The notes beneath the pieces are model-generated. The model saw nothing but the letters and a program-made list of their open reading frames with translations, was not told the origin of the DNA and searched no databases. The position numbers and the translations under genes are program-made. DNA of 64,000 nucleotides from G963668605 sp963668605 (GTDB taxonomy: Bacteria; Acidobacteriota; Terriglobia; Bryobacterales; Bryobacteraceae), in NCBI GenBank assembly GCA_963668605.1, contig OY764903.1:1116001-1180000 (forward strand), written 5' to 3'. This document shows positions 9,015-18,086 of this stretch, one piece after another (positions within the stretch are counted from its first letter, which is position 1; every line of letters begins with the position of its first letter).

Positions 9015-9620
9015 ATGTCCATTAATCACTCGAATCGTGAAGTCGAAATCAAATTGCGCATCGGTAGCCCCGCAGCGGCCAGGGTGCTCCTGCGCCGTGC
9101 CGGTTTTCGCGTCTCGGAGCCCCGGCGCTTCGAGGCCAACGCCGTCTTCGATACGCCTGAGCGCCGTTTGCGCGCCGGTTCGCAATTGCTGCGCGTGAGG
9201 CAGTGCGGCCGCTGCGTCATTCTTACCTACAAAGGACCACCCGCGCCTGGCAAGCACAAATCGCGAGAGGAACTCGAGGTGACGCTCGACAGCGCAGCGA
9301 CGCTCCACACAATCCTCTCCCGCCTCGGGTATGAAATTTCGTTTCTTTACGAGAAGTACCGCGCCGAGTTTCGCCAGCAGGATGGCGCGGGGGTTGTCAC
9401 CGTCGACGAAACGCCCATTGGCGACTTCCTGGAACTAGAAGGGCCGCCTCGCTGGATCGACCGGACTGCCGCTTTGCTAGGTTTCAGCGAAGCCGACTAT
9501 CTGACCGCCAGCTACGCCTCGCTATACGTCGCCTGGTGCGAAACAAATAAGGCCTCTCCCTTAAATATGGTATTCCCGGCTGGTAAGACTAGTACGAAGA
9601 CCCGCGGTAACCCTATTTGA
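9015..9620 (+). CDS. CYTH-domain protein (class IV adenylate cyclase/thiamine-triphosphatase-like)
   Basis: 201 residues. The N-terminus has the CYTH signature E9-x-E11-x-K13 (EVEIKLRI), followed by alternating charged strands: 'RRFEANAVFDT', 'LRVRQ', 'ILTYKGP', 'SREELEV', 'EKYRAEF', 'VDETPIGDFLELEG'. This is the layout of the triphosphate tunnel metalloenzyme barrel. The fold hydrolyses or cyclises triphosphates (thiamine triphosphate, ATP, inorganic tripolyphosphate); the substrate cannot be told from sequence. The YxEFLELEG-type late strand is closest to the CyaB branch. It stands alone after the divergently transcribed tRNA. Confidence 0.88.
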   Translation: MSINHSNREVEIKLRIGSPAAARVLLRRAGFRVSEPRRFEANAVFDTPERRLRAGSQLLRVRQCGRCVILTYKGPPAPGKHKSREELEVTLDSAATLHTILSRLGYEISFLYEKYRAEFRQQDGAGVVTVDETPIGDFLELEGPPRWIDRTAALLGFSEADYLTASYASLYVAWCETNKASPLNMVFPAGKTSTKTRGNPI

Positions 9621-9769
9621 GTGCATTACGAAAGTGATAGGCCGTCTGGAAAATCGCCCTATTACCCGAGAATTCTATTGAGCAGCAACGAGTTGAGTGC
9701 TATCCTCACACTGAGGTTTAGGTAATTGAGTTTGGAAATCAACGTCGCTGAAGAGATGGGATCTGTTGA

Positions 9770-10219
9770 ATGATTGCCAGCATTCTGATCATCGTATTTT
9801 CGTTTGTATTGTTCCTTTATTGGTTCCGGTACACCTGCTTGCTGATTTTGGGAGCGAGTTCTCTGAAGGATTACGCCAGCCAAGTGGCTGCGGCGAACCA
9901 ACTCAGCTTCCTGAGCGTGCAAGACAGTATTGCCGCCGCTAATGAACTGACGTCCCTGGATAAGTTGCATGCCTCGCTGGCCCGGGATTACCACCTGCTC
10001 AATTGTTTGATGAGCCACGCGGCCGGGTTCCAGTTGGGCGGCTATGATATCGAACATCGCATGTTGATGGTCGATTTTGCGTTGATGCGCGGCTGGTATT
10101 CCGTCACGCGCAAAGTATCCACCTCGAGCGCGCAACGCGCCTTGCGCGAGATGTCGGATATCGTCAGCCACTTCGCCAATACGATGGGCGAAAGAGGCGC
10201 TGCCACGATGGGCGCCTGA
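9770..10219 (+). CDS. Small single-pass membrane protein, unknown function
   Basis: 149 residues with one strong N-terminal membrane helix (about residues 2-28, IASILIIVFSFVLFLYWFRY). A helical cytoplasmic part follows, with heptad-like Ala/Leu spacing and the text YHLLNCLMSHAAG and MLMVDFALMRGWYSVTR. I do not recognise the family. A longer frame exists on the opposite strand (9662-10258). I prefer this strand because of the credible membrane anchor and because a good terminator lies 23 bases downstream on the same strand. The terminator separates it from the MoxR operon. Confidence 0.7.
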   Translation: MIASILIIVFSFVLFLYWFRYTCLLILGASSLKDYASQVAAANQLSFLSVQDSIAAANELTSLDKLHASLARDYHLLNCLMSHAAGFQLGGYDIEHRMLMVDFALMRGWYSVTRKVSTSSAQRALREMSDIVSHFANTMGERGAATMGA

Positions 10220-10242
10220 GCTCACTCTGACTTGATCTTCGA

Positions 10243-10276
10243 CGCGGGCAAAGAGCAATCTCTGCCCGCGTTTTTT
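10243..10276 (+). terminator. Rho-independent terminator
   Basis: CGCGGGCA (10243-10250) pairs perfectly with TGCCCGCG (10263-10270), with a possible inner GAG/CTC pairing. The hairpin is followed directly by TTTTTT at 10271-10276. It closes the 149-aa gene. Confidence 0.9.
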
Positions 10277-10302
10277 GTCTTCTGATTACTTCGCACGATC
10301 CC

Positions 10303-11325
10303 ATGCTGCAAGCCCCGCTGAACTACAATAAAAGTGTGCCATCCGATACCCTGCTACAGTCCGCTGTATCCCAACTAGATGAGATTCGTTCCGAAATTGC
10401 CAAGGTGATTGTCGGGCAGACCGATGTCGTCGACGGCCTGCTGATTTGCATGCTGGCCGGCGGCCATGTCCTGCTTGAAGGCGTGCCCGGTCTTGGAAAG
10501 ACTACACTCCTTCGGACGCTGTCCCGAGTACTGGATTTGAAGTATTCGCGAATCCAGTTTACGCCGGACCTGATGCCCGCCGATATAGTCGGCAGCATGA
10601 TTATGGAGACGGGCGAAAACGGTTCGAAATCGCTGCGCTTCCAACCCGGTCCGGTTTTCGCGCACCTCGTGCTTGCCGACGAGATCAACCGCGCTACTCC
10701 GAAGACGCAATCCGCCTTGCTTGAGGCCATGCAGGAACGCACGGTCACGAGCGGAACCACTACGCACCATCTCGAGATGCCGTTCCTCGTGATGGCGACG
10801 CAGAACCCTATTGAGATGGAAGGCACCTATCCGCTGCCGGAAGCCCAGCTCGATCGGTTTCTGATGAAGATTCTGGTCACCTATCCGCGCCGGGAAGAAC
10901 TCAACCGCATCGTCGAATTGACCATTCAAAAGGAAGAAGTGTTCCTCGAACGCAAAGTCGATCGCGATGGCATTCTCCAGATCCGCCAGGTGTGCCGCGA
11001 AGTTCTGGTGGCGCAGCACGTTCTCGACTATGCCGTGGACCTCATCATGTCGACGCAGCCGGGCAGCGCGCACACGCATCCCACCGCGGAGAAGTACATC
11101 CGCTATGGCAGTTCGCCACGCGGCGCGCAGGCGCTGGTGGAGTGTGGCCGCGTGCTCGCGCTAATGAACAGGCGTTACAACTTGAGCGTCGATGATGTGC
11201 GCCAGATCGCGCCGGCGGTCCTGCGCCACCGCATCATTCTGAACTTCGACGCACACGCCGATGGGCAGACGCCGGATTCCGTTCTCGCGGAGATCATTCA
11301 GAGCGCGACCGCGAGGGCGGTCTAG
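10303..11325 (+). CDS. MoxR-family AAA+ ATPase
   Basis: 340 residues. Walker A is GVPGLGKT (60-67) and Walker B is LVLADEINR (122-130). Sensor 1 is MATQNPIEMEGTYPLPEAQLDRF, the exact MoxR signature, followed by the lid domain with SPRGAQAL. MoxR ATPases act as chaperone-like ATPases that mature VWA-containing partners. The next two genes encode such partners (DUF58 and VWA proteins), with gaps of 18 and 0 bases, so this is the standard MoxR operon. No clear ribosome site precedes the ATG at 10303; an in-frame GTG at 10336 is a possible alternative start. Confidence 0.95.
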   Translation: MLQAPLNYNKSVPSDTLLQSAVSQLDEIRSEIAKVIVGQTDVVDGLLICMLAGGHVLLEGVPGLGKTTLLRTLSRVLDLKYSRIQFTPDLMPADIVGSMIMETGENGSKSLRFQPGPVFAHLVLADEINRATPKTQSALLEAMQERTVTSGTTTHHLEMPFLVMATQNPIEMEGTYPLPEAQLDRFLMKILVTYPRREELNRIVELTIQKEEVFLERKVDRDGILQIRQVCREVLVAQHVLDYAVDLIMSTQPGSAHTHPTAEKYIRYGSSPRGAQALVECGRVLALMNRRYNLSVDDVRQIAPAVLRHRIILNFDAHADGQTPDSVLAEIIQSATARAV

Positions 11326-11343
11326 CGCGCGAGAGGCGCTTAC

Positions 11344-12237
11344 ATGGCCGCAATCGCGCGCGATACACTCATCGACCGGGCTTTCCTCGAAAAGCTCGAA
11401 CGGCTCACGCTGCGTTGGCGGCGTTCGTTTCCCGGCATCGTCGGCGGGCATAACAACTCGCATTTTCCCGGACCAGGCCAAGAGTTTCTTGACCATCGCC
11501 ACTTTCATCATGGCGACGATCTGCGCGCTGTCAACTGGCGCGCGTACCTGCGCCTCGAGAAACTGTTCCTCAAGATGTTTCAGGTGGAGCCGCGCATTCC
11601 GGTGCGGCTGTTGATGGACTGCAGTGAATCGATGAACGTCGGAGCGGTGAATAAGTTTCTCTATGCGCGCCGGCTCGCGGCCGCGCTGTGCTATGTCGGG
11701 CTTGTGCGGCTCGACAACATACACATCCACCCGTTTCGCGAGAAGCTCGAAGACGGCTTCGTCTGTTCCGGCGGGCGGCATCGTTTCGCGCCGACGGCCG
11801 ATTTCCTGAGCAAACTCGAAGCAAGGGGCCGGACCAATTTTTACGATGTCGCCCGGCAATTTGCGAGCACCTGCGGGCAGCGCGGCCTGCTCATCATCCT
11901 CTCGGATTTTCTAGACGAAGGCGGTTGTGAACGACCGCTCCAGTTTCTGGCCGATCTCGGCTATGAGATTCTATTGGTCCACGTCTGGGCCGAGGAAGAC
12001 AGATCGCCGCCGTGGACCGGACAACTCGAACTCGCCGACGCTGAGACGGGCGCGAAGCTCGAGATCGCCTTTGACGCCGAAGCGCGCGCGGGTTACGCAG
12101 CGGCCTTCGATGCTTGGGCCGCCAGGCTCCAGGCGCTGGCTTCGAGCAAGGACGGGCGCTATGCCGGCATCTCCACGTCACTCCCGATCGAAGAGGCCGT
12201 GTTCGGACCGCTGATTCAGGCGCGAGGTGTGGAGTAG
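11344..12237 (+). CDS. DUF58 (VWA-like) protein of the MoxR operon
   Basis: 297 residues. It carries the DUF58 signature 'G.GQEFLDHRHFHHGDDLRAVNWRAYLR' at about residues 40-66, followed by a VWA-like core: LLMDCSESMN supplies a DxSxS-type metal site, and LIILSDFLDE marks a later strand. A GAGAGG ribosome site precedes the ATG, and the stop TAG is immediately followed by the ATG of the next gene. The family usually works with MoxR ATPases in assembly of envelope or metalloprotein complexes. Soluble, with no membrane helix seen. Confidence 0.93.
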   Translation: MAAIARDTLIDRAFLEKLERLTLRWRRSFPGIVGGHNNSHFPGPGQEFLDHRHFHHGDDLRAVNWRAYLRLEKLFLKMFQVEPRIPVRLLMDCSESMNVGAVNKFLYARRLAAALCYVGLVRLDNIHIHPFREKLEDGFVCSGGRHRFAPTADFLSKLEARGRTNFYDVARQFASTCGQRGLLIILSDFLDEGGCERPLQFLADLGYEILLVHVWAEEDRSPPWTGQLELADAETGAKLEIAFDAEARAGYAAAFDAWAARLQALASSKDGRYAGISTSLPIEEAVFGPLIQARGVE

Positions 12238-15200
12238 ATGTTTCTTCAGAACCTCGGAATTCTCGAACTCCTCGGCCTGTTTAGCGCCTCCTCGGCGCTG
12301 GTCGTCGCGCTGTATCTATTTGACCGTTCGCGCCGCAAGCTAGTGGTCTCGTCGCTGCGGTTTTGGATTGCCGCGCAACAGCCGCCGGAGAAGCGTCACA
12401 GGCGCAGGATCCAGCAGCCTTGGTCGCTCCTGCTCCAGTTGCTAGGAATATTGTTACTGCTGCTGGCCGCGGCGCAACTGAAATGGGGCTCGCGCGAGAG
12501 CTCGTTGCGCGACCACGTGCTGTTGCTCGACACCTCTGCCTGGATGGGAGCGCGCACGGGGCAGGGCACACTCATGGACGAGGCGCGCAAGTCGGCGCTA
12601 GCGTACGTGCGCTCGCTACCGGCGGCCGATCGCGTCATGCTGGTGCGCGCCGATGCGTTCCCGGCGCCGGTCACCGGCATGGAGGCAAATCACTCCGTCG
12701 TCGAGTCTGCCATACGATCCTCGCAGCCGGGTTCGGCTGCTCTCGATCTGCCGCAGGCGATGGCGTTTGCGCAGCGCATTCAGGGACTCGGCGCGCAGGG
12801 TGAGGGCGAAATCGTCTATGCGGGTGCGGGCCGCGCACGGCAGCCGGAGCCGGGCGCCGCTAGCGAGGTGCGCAACCTGCGCGTTCTCCCGGTCGACGAA
12901 GCCCTGGAGAATTGTGGGCTACGCGAGATCGGCCTGCGTCGCGCGCCGAACGATGCGAGCTTGTGGGAAATCTTCGTCGCCGTGCGCAATTACGGGCGCC
13001 GGCCGCGCACGGTTACCCTGGCGCTGCAGTTTGGCAACGCGCCGGCCGGCAGTCGCAGGCTCACGCTCGCGCCCGGCACGGAACAGAACGCGACATTCGC
13101 TTACCGCACGCGTGCCGCCGGATGGTTGGAGGCGCGGCTGCTCACGCAGGACGCTTTTCCGCAGGACGACCGCGCGCTGCTCGAACTGCCCAGCCAGACG
13201 CCTCTTCGCGTTGCCGTCTATTCACGCGAACCCGACCGCATACGACCCGTGCTGAACGCGAATCCGCGCGTCGCGGCGAGTTACCTGGCGCCGTCGGCAT
13301 GGCGTGAGAAACCCGATGCCGACGTCGTGATCATTGACGGCTTCCGTCCGCCCAAGCCTCCGGAGTTGCCTGCGATCTGGATCGACCCGCCCGCCGATGG
13401 CTCGCCTGTGCGCGTGCGCTCCCGGGTGGAGAACCAGCAGCTTTCGCGCTGGCGCTCCGATCACACGCTTGGCAGTGGGCTGCACACCGAGGATCTGAAG
13501 CTCGATTCGGCATCGGTGTTTGAGGCCGGGCCCGGTGACATACCCATCGCCGAAGTGGACAAGGGACCGGTGATTCTGGCGCGTCCCGGCGCGCACAAGC
13601 TGGTCGTGATGGGTTTCGATCCGTTGCGCTCCGCGATGCGTTACGAACTGGCCACGCCGCTTCTGTTCGCCAACATTCTGCGTTGGATTTCGCCGGAGGT
13701 TTTCCGCCGCTGGGAACTCGCTGCGGGGACGACGGGAACGCAGACGGTGACGCTCGACGCCGAGACCGCCGCTGCCGACATCAAGGTGCTCGACGAAAAG
13801 CAGCAGCCGCTCCCATTTGCGCTGCACGGGCGGACTGTGCGCTTCTTCAGCGGGACGCCGGGAACGGTGCGCGTCGTGACGCCCGAAGATGAGGTTGTTC
13901 GCTCGCTGACCTTGCCGGACGTGCCGGAGACCCGCTGGCAGGCGCCGAAATCCGCGCGCCGTGGCGTACCGAAGACGTGGCCGGCGGGTGCGTATTCGCG
14001 AGATCTGTGGCGCTTTCTAGCGCTGCTCGGCGGGCTTGTGCTCTTCGCCGAGTGGTGGATTTACGGCCGTGCGCGTACGCTCGCATTTACGCGCCGCTGG
14101 CCGCTCGCACTCAAGGCGCTCTCGTTGCTTGCTATCCTCGTGGCTTTGTTCGAACCGGCGATGCGTATCGCCGAGACAAAGATGGCCGTGGGGTTGTTGG
14201 TAGATACTTCTGCAAGTGTTCCGGCGGCGGACCTCGCACGCGAGGCCTCGCTGAGCGCGGCGCTGCAATCGGCCAAGGGCAGGCACGCGCTGCGGATCAT
14301 TCCCTTCGCGCGTTCGATTCGCGAACTGGACGGCGGCGAGTCTGTGCAGCCCATGAAATTTGTGCAGACCGCGGGCGAGGCCGGTCGCGGAACCGACCTC
14401 GAAGCAGCGTTGCGTGAAGGTCTCGCCGCGCTGCCGGCTGGTCTGGTCCCGCGCCTGGTGCTGATCTCCGACGGCCGCGAGAATCACGGAAGCGTGACCC
14501 GTGCCGCCTGGCAGGCCCGGCAATTGGGCATCCCGATCGATACGTACGCGCTGCCCGGGCGGCCACAGCCGCGCCTCGCGCTCGACTCGGCTACCGTGCC
14601 GGCCGTCGCCTTCACGGGAGAGCGGTTTCCCATCGATCTCGTGATGCATTCGCCGCAGGCCACGACGGCCGCCATTGAACTGACCGCGGAAGGCAAGCAA
14701 CTCGGCTCGAGTTCGGTCGCGCTCGTCGAAGGGGAAAACCGTTTTCGCGTTCATGCGGCGCTCGGTATGCCCGGAGCTTTCGACCTCAGCGGACGGATCA
14801 GTGCGCCGGAGTTGGGCGAAGTACGTTTCTCGCAGGCCGTTTCCCTACGGCGTCCCAAGGTGTTGTTTGTTTCCGAGGATCCGGCGGGCACTGAGAAGCA
14901 CTTGCTGCAAATGCTCGATGCGGCGCGTTTCGAGGTGGAGCGCGGCAGCGCGATCACGCGCGCCAATCTCTCCGATTACCAGATCGTCGTGCTCAACAAC
15001 TGGGATCTCGAAGCGATCCCGGCGGCGCGCAAGACGCAGTTGCAGGAGTATGTGAAGCAGGGCGGGGGATTGCTCGTCATCGGCGGCGAGAACAACCGCT
15101 ACGTCGAAAAGAAGAAGGGTGTGGAGGACGATCTCGAAAAAGCGCTGCCCGCGAAACTCGCGCCGCCGCGTTCGCCCGAAGGCACGTGCGTGGTTCTGAT

Positions 15201-16494
15201 CGTCGATAAGTCCTCCTCGATGGAAGGCAAGAAGATCGAACTCGCGCGCCTGGCCGCGATCGGCGTGATCGACAACCTGCGCCCGATCGACAGCGTCGGC
15301 GTACTGATTTTCGATAACTCGTTCCAGTGGGCCGTACCCATCCGGAAGGCGGAAGACAAGTCGTTGATCAAGCGGCTGGTTTCGGGCATCACGCCCGACG
15401 GCGGTACGCAGATTGCGCCCGCGCTGAGCGAAGCCTACCGCCGCATTCTGCCAAACAAGGCGACATTCAAGCACATCGTGCTACTGACCGACGGCATTTC
15501 GGAGGAAGGCGACAGCGTTACGCTTTCGCGCGAGGCCGCGCTTCAGAACGTCACAATCTCGACGGTCGGCTTGGGGCAGGACGTGAATCGGGCGTTTCTC
15601 GAGCGCGTCGCCCTGAACGCACGAGGCAAAGCCTATTTCCTGACCGACCCGGCGGGCCTCGAACAGATTCTATTGAAGGACGTAAAGGAGCACACCGGCT
15701 CCACCGCGATTGAGAAGCCGTTCCAGCCTGAAGTCTTGCGCAAGGCGGAAATCCTCGAAGGCGTGGCCATCGAGACGGCGCCGGCACTCAAAGGCTATGT
15801 GAAGTTCACGGCCAAGCCGACGGCCGAAACCATCCTGCAGGTAGACAAGAAAGACCCGCTGCTTTCGCGCTGGCAATACGGGCTGGGCCGGGCTGTGGTC
15901 TTCGCCTCCGACGCCAAGAGCCGTTGGGCGGAGGCGTGGGTCTCGTGGCCGGGCTTCGACCGCCTGTGGGCGAACATCTTCCGCGACCTGTTGCCGCACG
16001 CGCAAGCCGGTGAGACGGCTGTGGATTATGACCGCGCCAAGGGCGAACTAATCATCGAGTACAGGCTCGCGCCGCAGGTGGAAGAACCGGCGGCGATTCC
16101 GGGTATCTTCGCGATCGGGCCGGATGGTTTTCAGAGTCCCGTGGATGTGAAGAAAATTGCGGCAGGGGCCTATCGCGGGAGCGTTGCGATCGGCGGGCGC
16201 ACGGGTCTGTTTCGCATCCGGCCGCTCAGCGAATCGCAGGTCTTCCCAGAGGTCGGCTACTATCGGCCCGAAGAGGAACTGCTCGAACACGGCTCGGACG
16301 AGTTTCTGCTGCGCGAAGTGGCGGCCTTTACCGGCGGACATTTTCAACCGGCCGCGGCACAAGTCTTCGACGCGGGCAGACGTTCGATTCCCGCAATGCT
16401 GCGCCTATGGCCGGGATTGCTGGGGTTGGCGATCTTATTGAGCCTGGCGGAGTTGATCTTGCGCAAGTGGCCGGGCCTGATGCGCCGCGATTAA
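12238..16494 (+). CDS. Giant BatA/VWA membrane protein, likely fusion
   Basis: 1418 residues. The N-terminus has two membrane helices in BatA style (about 8-27 and 62-80) and a VWA-like domain (about 95-220) whose metal motif is degraded to DTSAWMG. Around residue 590-640 two more helices (FLALLGGLVLFAEWW; ALKALSLLAILVALF) lead into a second VWA with DTSAS (about 655). A GATase1-like segment (about 870-960, VLFVSEDPAGT... GGGLLVIGG) follows, then a third VWA with intact DKSSSMEG and DGGTQI (about 985-1160). A last helix is near the C-terminus (LLGLAILLSLAELIL). Homologues I know of are usually two genes, a roughly 600-aa BatA-type and a roughly 800-aa VWA/GATase-type protein. The start codon abuts the DUF58 stop, implying translational coupling. 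Confidence 0.9.
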   Translation: MFLQNLGILELLGLFSASSALVVALYLFDRSRRKLVVSSLRFWIAAQQPPEKRHRRRIQQPWSLLLQLLGILLLLLAAAQLKWGSRESSLRDHVLLLDTSAWMGARTGQGTLMDEARKSALAYVRSLPAADRVMLVRADAFPAPVTGMEANHSVVESAIRSSQPGSAALDLPQAMAFAQRIQGLGAQGEGEIVYAGAGRARQPEPGAASEVRNLRVLPVDEALENCGLREIGLRRAPNDASLWEIFVAVRNYGRRPRTVTLALQFGNAPAGSRRLTLAPGTEQNATFAYRTRAAGWLEARLLTQDAFPQDDRALLELPSQTPLRVAVYSREPDRIRPVLNANPRVAASYLAPSAWREKPDADVVIIDGFRPPKPPELPAIWIDPPADGSPVRVRSRVENQQLSRWRSDHTLGSGLHTEDLKLDSASVFEAGPGDIPIAEVDKGPVILARPGAHKLVVMGFDPLRSAMRYELATPLLFANILRWISPEVFRRWELAAGTTGTQTVTLDAETAAADIKVLDEKQQPLPFALHGRTVRFFSGTPGTVRVVTPEDEVVRSLTLPDVPETRWQAPKSARRGVPKTWPAGAYSRDLWRFLALLGGLVLFAEWWIYGRARTLAFTRRWPLALKALSLLAILVALFEPAMRIAETKMAVGLLVDTSASVPAADLAREASLSAALQSAKGRHALRIIPFARSIRELDGGESVQPMKFVQTAGEAGRGTDLEAALREGLAALPAGLVPRLVLISDGRENHGSVTRAAWQARQLGIPIDTYALPGRPQPRLALDSATVPAVAFTGERFPIDLVMHSPQATTAAIELTAEGKQLGSSSVALVEGENRFRVHAALGMPGAFDLSGRISAPELGEVRFSQAVSLRRPKVLFVSEDPAGTEKHLLQMLDAARFEVERGSAITRANLSDYQIVVLNNWDLEAIPAARKTQLQEYVKQGGGLLVIGGENNRYVEKKKGVEDDLEKALPAKLAPPRSPEGTCVVLIVDKSSSMEGKKIELARLAAIGVIDNLRPIDSVGVLIFDNSFQWAVPIRKAEDKSLIKRLVSGITPDGGTQIAPALSEAYRRILPNKATFKHIVLLTDGISEEGDSVTLSREAALQNVTISTVGLGQDVNRAFLERVALNARGKAYFLTDPAGLEQILLKDVKEHTGSTAIEKPFQPEVLRKAEILEGVAIETAPALKGYVKFTAKPTAETILQVDKKDPLLSRWQYGLGRAVVFASDAKSRWAEAWVSWPGFDRLWANIFRDLLPHAQAGETAVDYDRAKGELIIEYRLAPQVEEPAAIPGIFAIGPDGFQSPVDVKKIAAGAYRGSVAIGGRTGLFRIRPLSESQVFPEVGYYRPEEELLEHGSDEFLLREVAAFTGGHFQPAAAQVFDAGRRSIPAMLRLWPGLLGLAILLSLAELILRKWPGLMRRD

Positions 16495-16554
16495 GGCGCA
16501 GTTCCTCGATCAGACGATATTCGGATTTGTCCGCAAGTACCTGATATCCTGATC

Positions 16555-18003
16555 GTGAATATGAATCGCCGCCACTTTCTCTCTACCGTCGCCGCCGCGT
16601 CCTCGGCCGCCGGTTGCTCGCTTCGCAAACGCCGCCCGAATGTTGTCTTCGTGCTGACCGACGATCAGCGCTGGGATTGCCTCGGCGTCGCAGGCCATCC
16701 GTTTCTGCGCACGCCGAACATGGACCGGCTGGCGCTGGAAGGCGTCCGCTTTGCCAATGCTTTCGTGACGACTTCCATCTGCTCGCCGAGCCGTGCGAGT
16801 TTCCTTAGCGGTACATACGCCCATCGTCACGGCGTGCTGAACAACTTCACCGACTTCCCAAGAGAACTACCCAGCTTTCCCAGGGCGCTGCAAGGGGCGG
16901 GCTATGAGACCGCCTACATCGGCAAATGGCACATGGGCGAGGATGACGACTCCGCGCGTCCGGGCTTCGACTATTGGGCCTCTCACAAAGGTCAGGGCAC
17001 GTATTGGGATACTACTTTCAACATCAACGGCAACCGGCAGTTGGTGAAAGGCTACTACACCCACGTCGTTACCGGCATGGCCGTCGACTGGTTGAAGAAA
17101 CCGCGCCAGAAACCGTTCCTGCTGTGCCTTGGTCATAAAGCGCCGCATGGCAAATGGATACCCGAACCGAAGTATGAACACGTCTACGACAACGTCGCGA
17201 TATCCAAGCCGGCGACGGCCTACGACATGGATGGCGCCCGTCCCAGTTTTGTTAAGGAGAGAGTCAAGACCTGGCATGGAATCGACGGAAATCTGTATGG
17301 CCACAAGGATTTCGACGAGTTCGTTCGTAACTATCACGCGACGATCCTTTCCGTGGACGATTCAGTAGGCAGGCTGTACGAGACCCTGCGGCAAATGGGC
17401 GAACTCGACAACACGCTCTTTGTCTTCGCCGGCGATAACGGTTTTCTTCTAGGCGAACACGCGTCCATCGATAAGCGCGTGATGTGGGAGGAGAGTATCC
17501 GCATTCCGCTGCTTGTGCGCTATCCGGCGGGCATCAAGAAGCCGAGCGTGGTTAGTCAGATGGTGCTGAATCAGGATGTAGCGCCAAGCATCCTCGACTT
17601 TTGCGGCGTGAGCCCGCTGCCGGGAGCGCAAGGCCGCTCCTTCCGGCTGCTCGCGGAAGGCAAAGCCGACGATGGCTGGCGGAAGTCATTCTATTACGCC
17701 TATGACTTCGAGGCCCAGTTCCCGTACACGCCCAACGTGCGCGGCGTTCGCACCGATGACTGGAAGTACGTTCACTATCCGAACGGCGACGGTTCTCCCG
17801 ATAAGTATCTGGCTGAGTTGTATCACTTGAAGGAAGATCCGCAAGAACGAAATAACCTGATCAATTCGCCCGATGCACAGGCGAAGCTGAAGGAACTACA
17901 GGCGGAACTCCGCCGGCTTCAGGAGCAAACCGGGGCGCTACCCGATCACATGCCCGTCAATCCGGAATTGAAGATGGCGCCGCCTGAGCAATCGATTCGC
18001 TGA
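16555..18003 (+). CDS. Tat-exported type I sulfatase (lipoprotein-like)
   Basis: 482 residues from a GTG; an ATG two codons later (16561) gives the better-looking start MNRRHFLS. The N-terminus has a twin-arginine motif (NRRHFLS) and a lipobox-like SAAGC21, so a Tat-exported lipoprotein is likely. The sulfatase core has NVVFVLTDDQRWD (metal Asp pair), C76-S-P-S-R80, whose Cys is the formylglycine precursor, GKWHMG, and FAGDNGFLLGEH. Arylsulfatase-family enzymes remove sulfate esters from sugars or aromatics; the substrate is unknown. No formylglycine-generating enzyme is in this window. Convergent with the next gene, with a hairpin between. Confidence 0.93.
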   Translation: MNMNRRHFLSTVAAASSAAGCSLRKRRPNVVFVLTDDQRWDCLGVAGHPFLRTPNMDRLALEGVRFANAFVTTSICSPSRASFLSGTYAHRHGVLNNFTDFPRELPSFPRALQGAGYETAYIGKWHMGEDDDSARPGFDYWASHKGQGTYWDTTFNINGNRQLVKGYYTHVVTGMAVDWLKKPRQKPFLLCLGHKAPHGKWIPEPKYEHVYDNVAISKPATAYDMDGARPSFVKERVKTWHGIDGNLYGHKDFDEFVRNYHATILSVDDSVGRLYETLRQMGELDNTLFVFAGDNGFLLGEHASIDKRVMWEESIRIPLLVRYPAGIKKPSVVSQMVLNQDVAPSILDFCGVSPLPGAQGRSFRLLAEGKADDGWRKSFYYAYDFEAQFPYTPNVRGVRTDDWKYVHYPNGDGSPDKYLAELYHLKEDPQERNNLINSPDAQAKLKELQAELRRLQEQTGALPDHMPVNPELKMAPPEQSIR

Positions 18004-18036
18004 CGCAGCGCTAGCCCCCTAGCTACCAATCAATCT

Positions 18037-18071
18037 GCGAAGTGGTTTTGTCCTGGAACAAACCACTTCGC
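18037..18071. terminator. Hairpin between convergent genes
   Basis: GCGAAGTGGTTT (18037-18048) pairs with AAACCACTTCGC (18060-18071), a 12-bp stem. It sits between the sulfatase stop (plus strand) and the Gfo/Idh/MocA stop (minus strand). T-rich tails are weak on both sides, so it is a likely but not ideal bidirectional terminator. Confidence 0.65.
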
Positions 18072-18086
18072 GTTTCCTGTGGCAGG

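Noticed and set aside
8875..9198. Plus-strand frame with RPERFELPTLWFEARCSIQLSYG
   Set aside because: This is the well-known spurious translation of the reverse strand of a tRNA gene; the tRNA-Arg at 8885-8961 explains it. The overlapping frame 8732-8950 is rejected for the same reason.
9662..10258. 198-codon minus-strand frame covering the 149-aa gene
   Set aside because: The plus strand has a credible membrane helix and a correctly oriented terminator; the minus frame has no recognisable feature.
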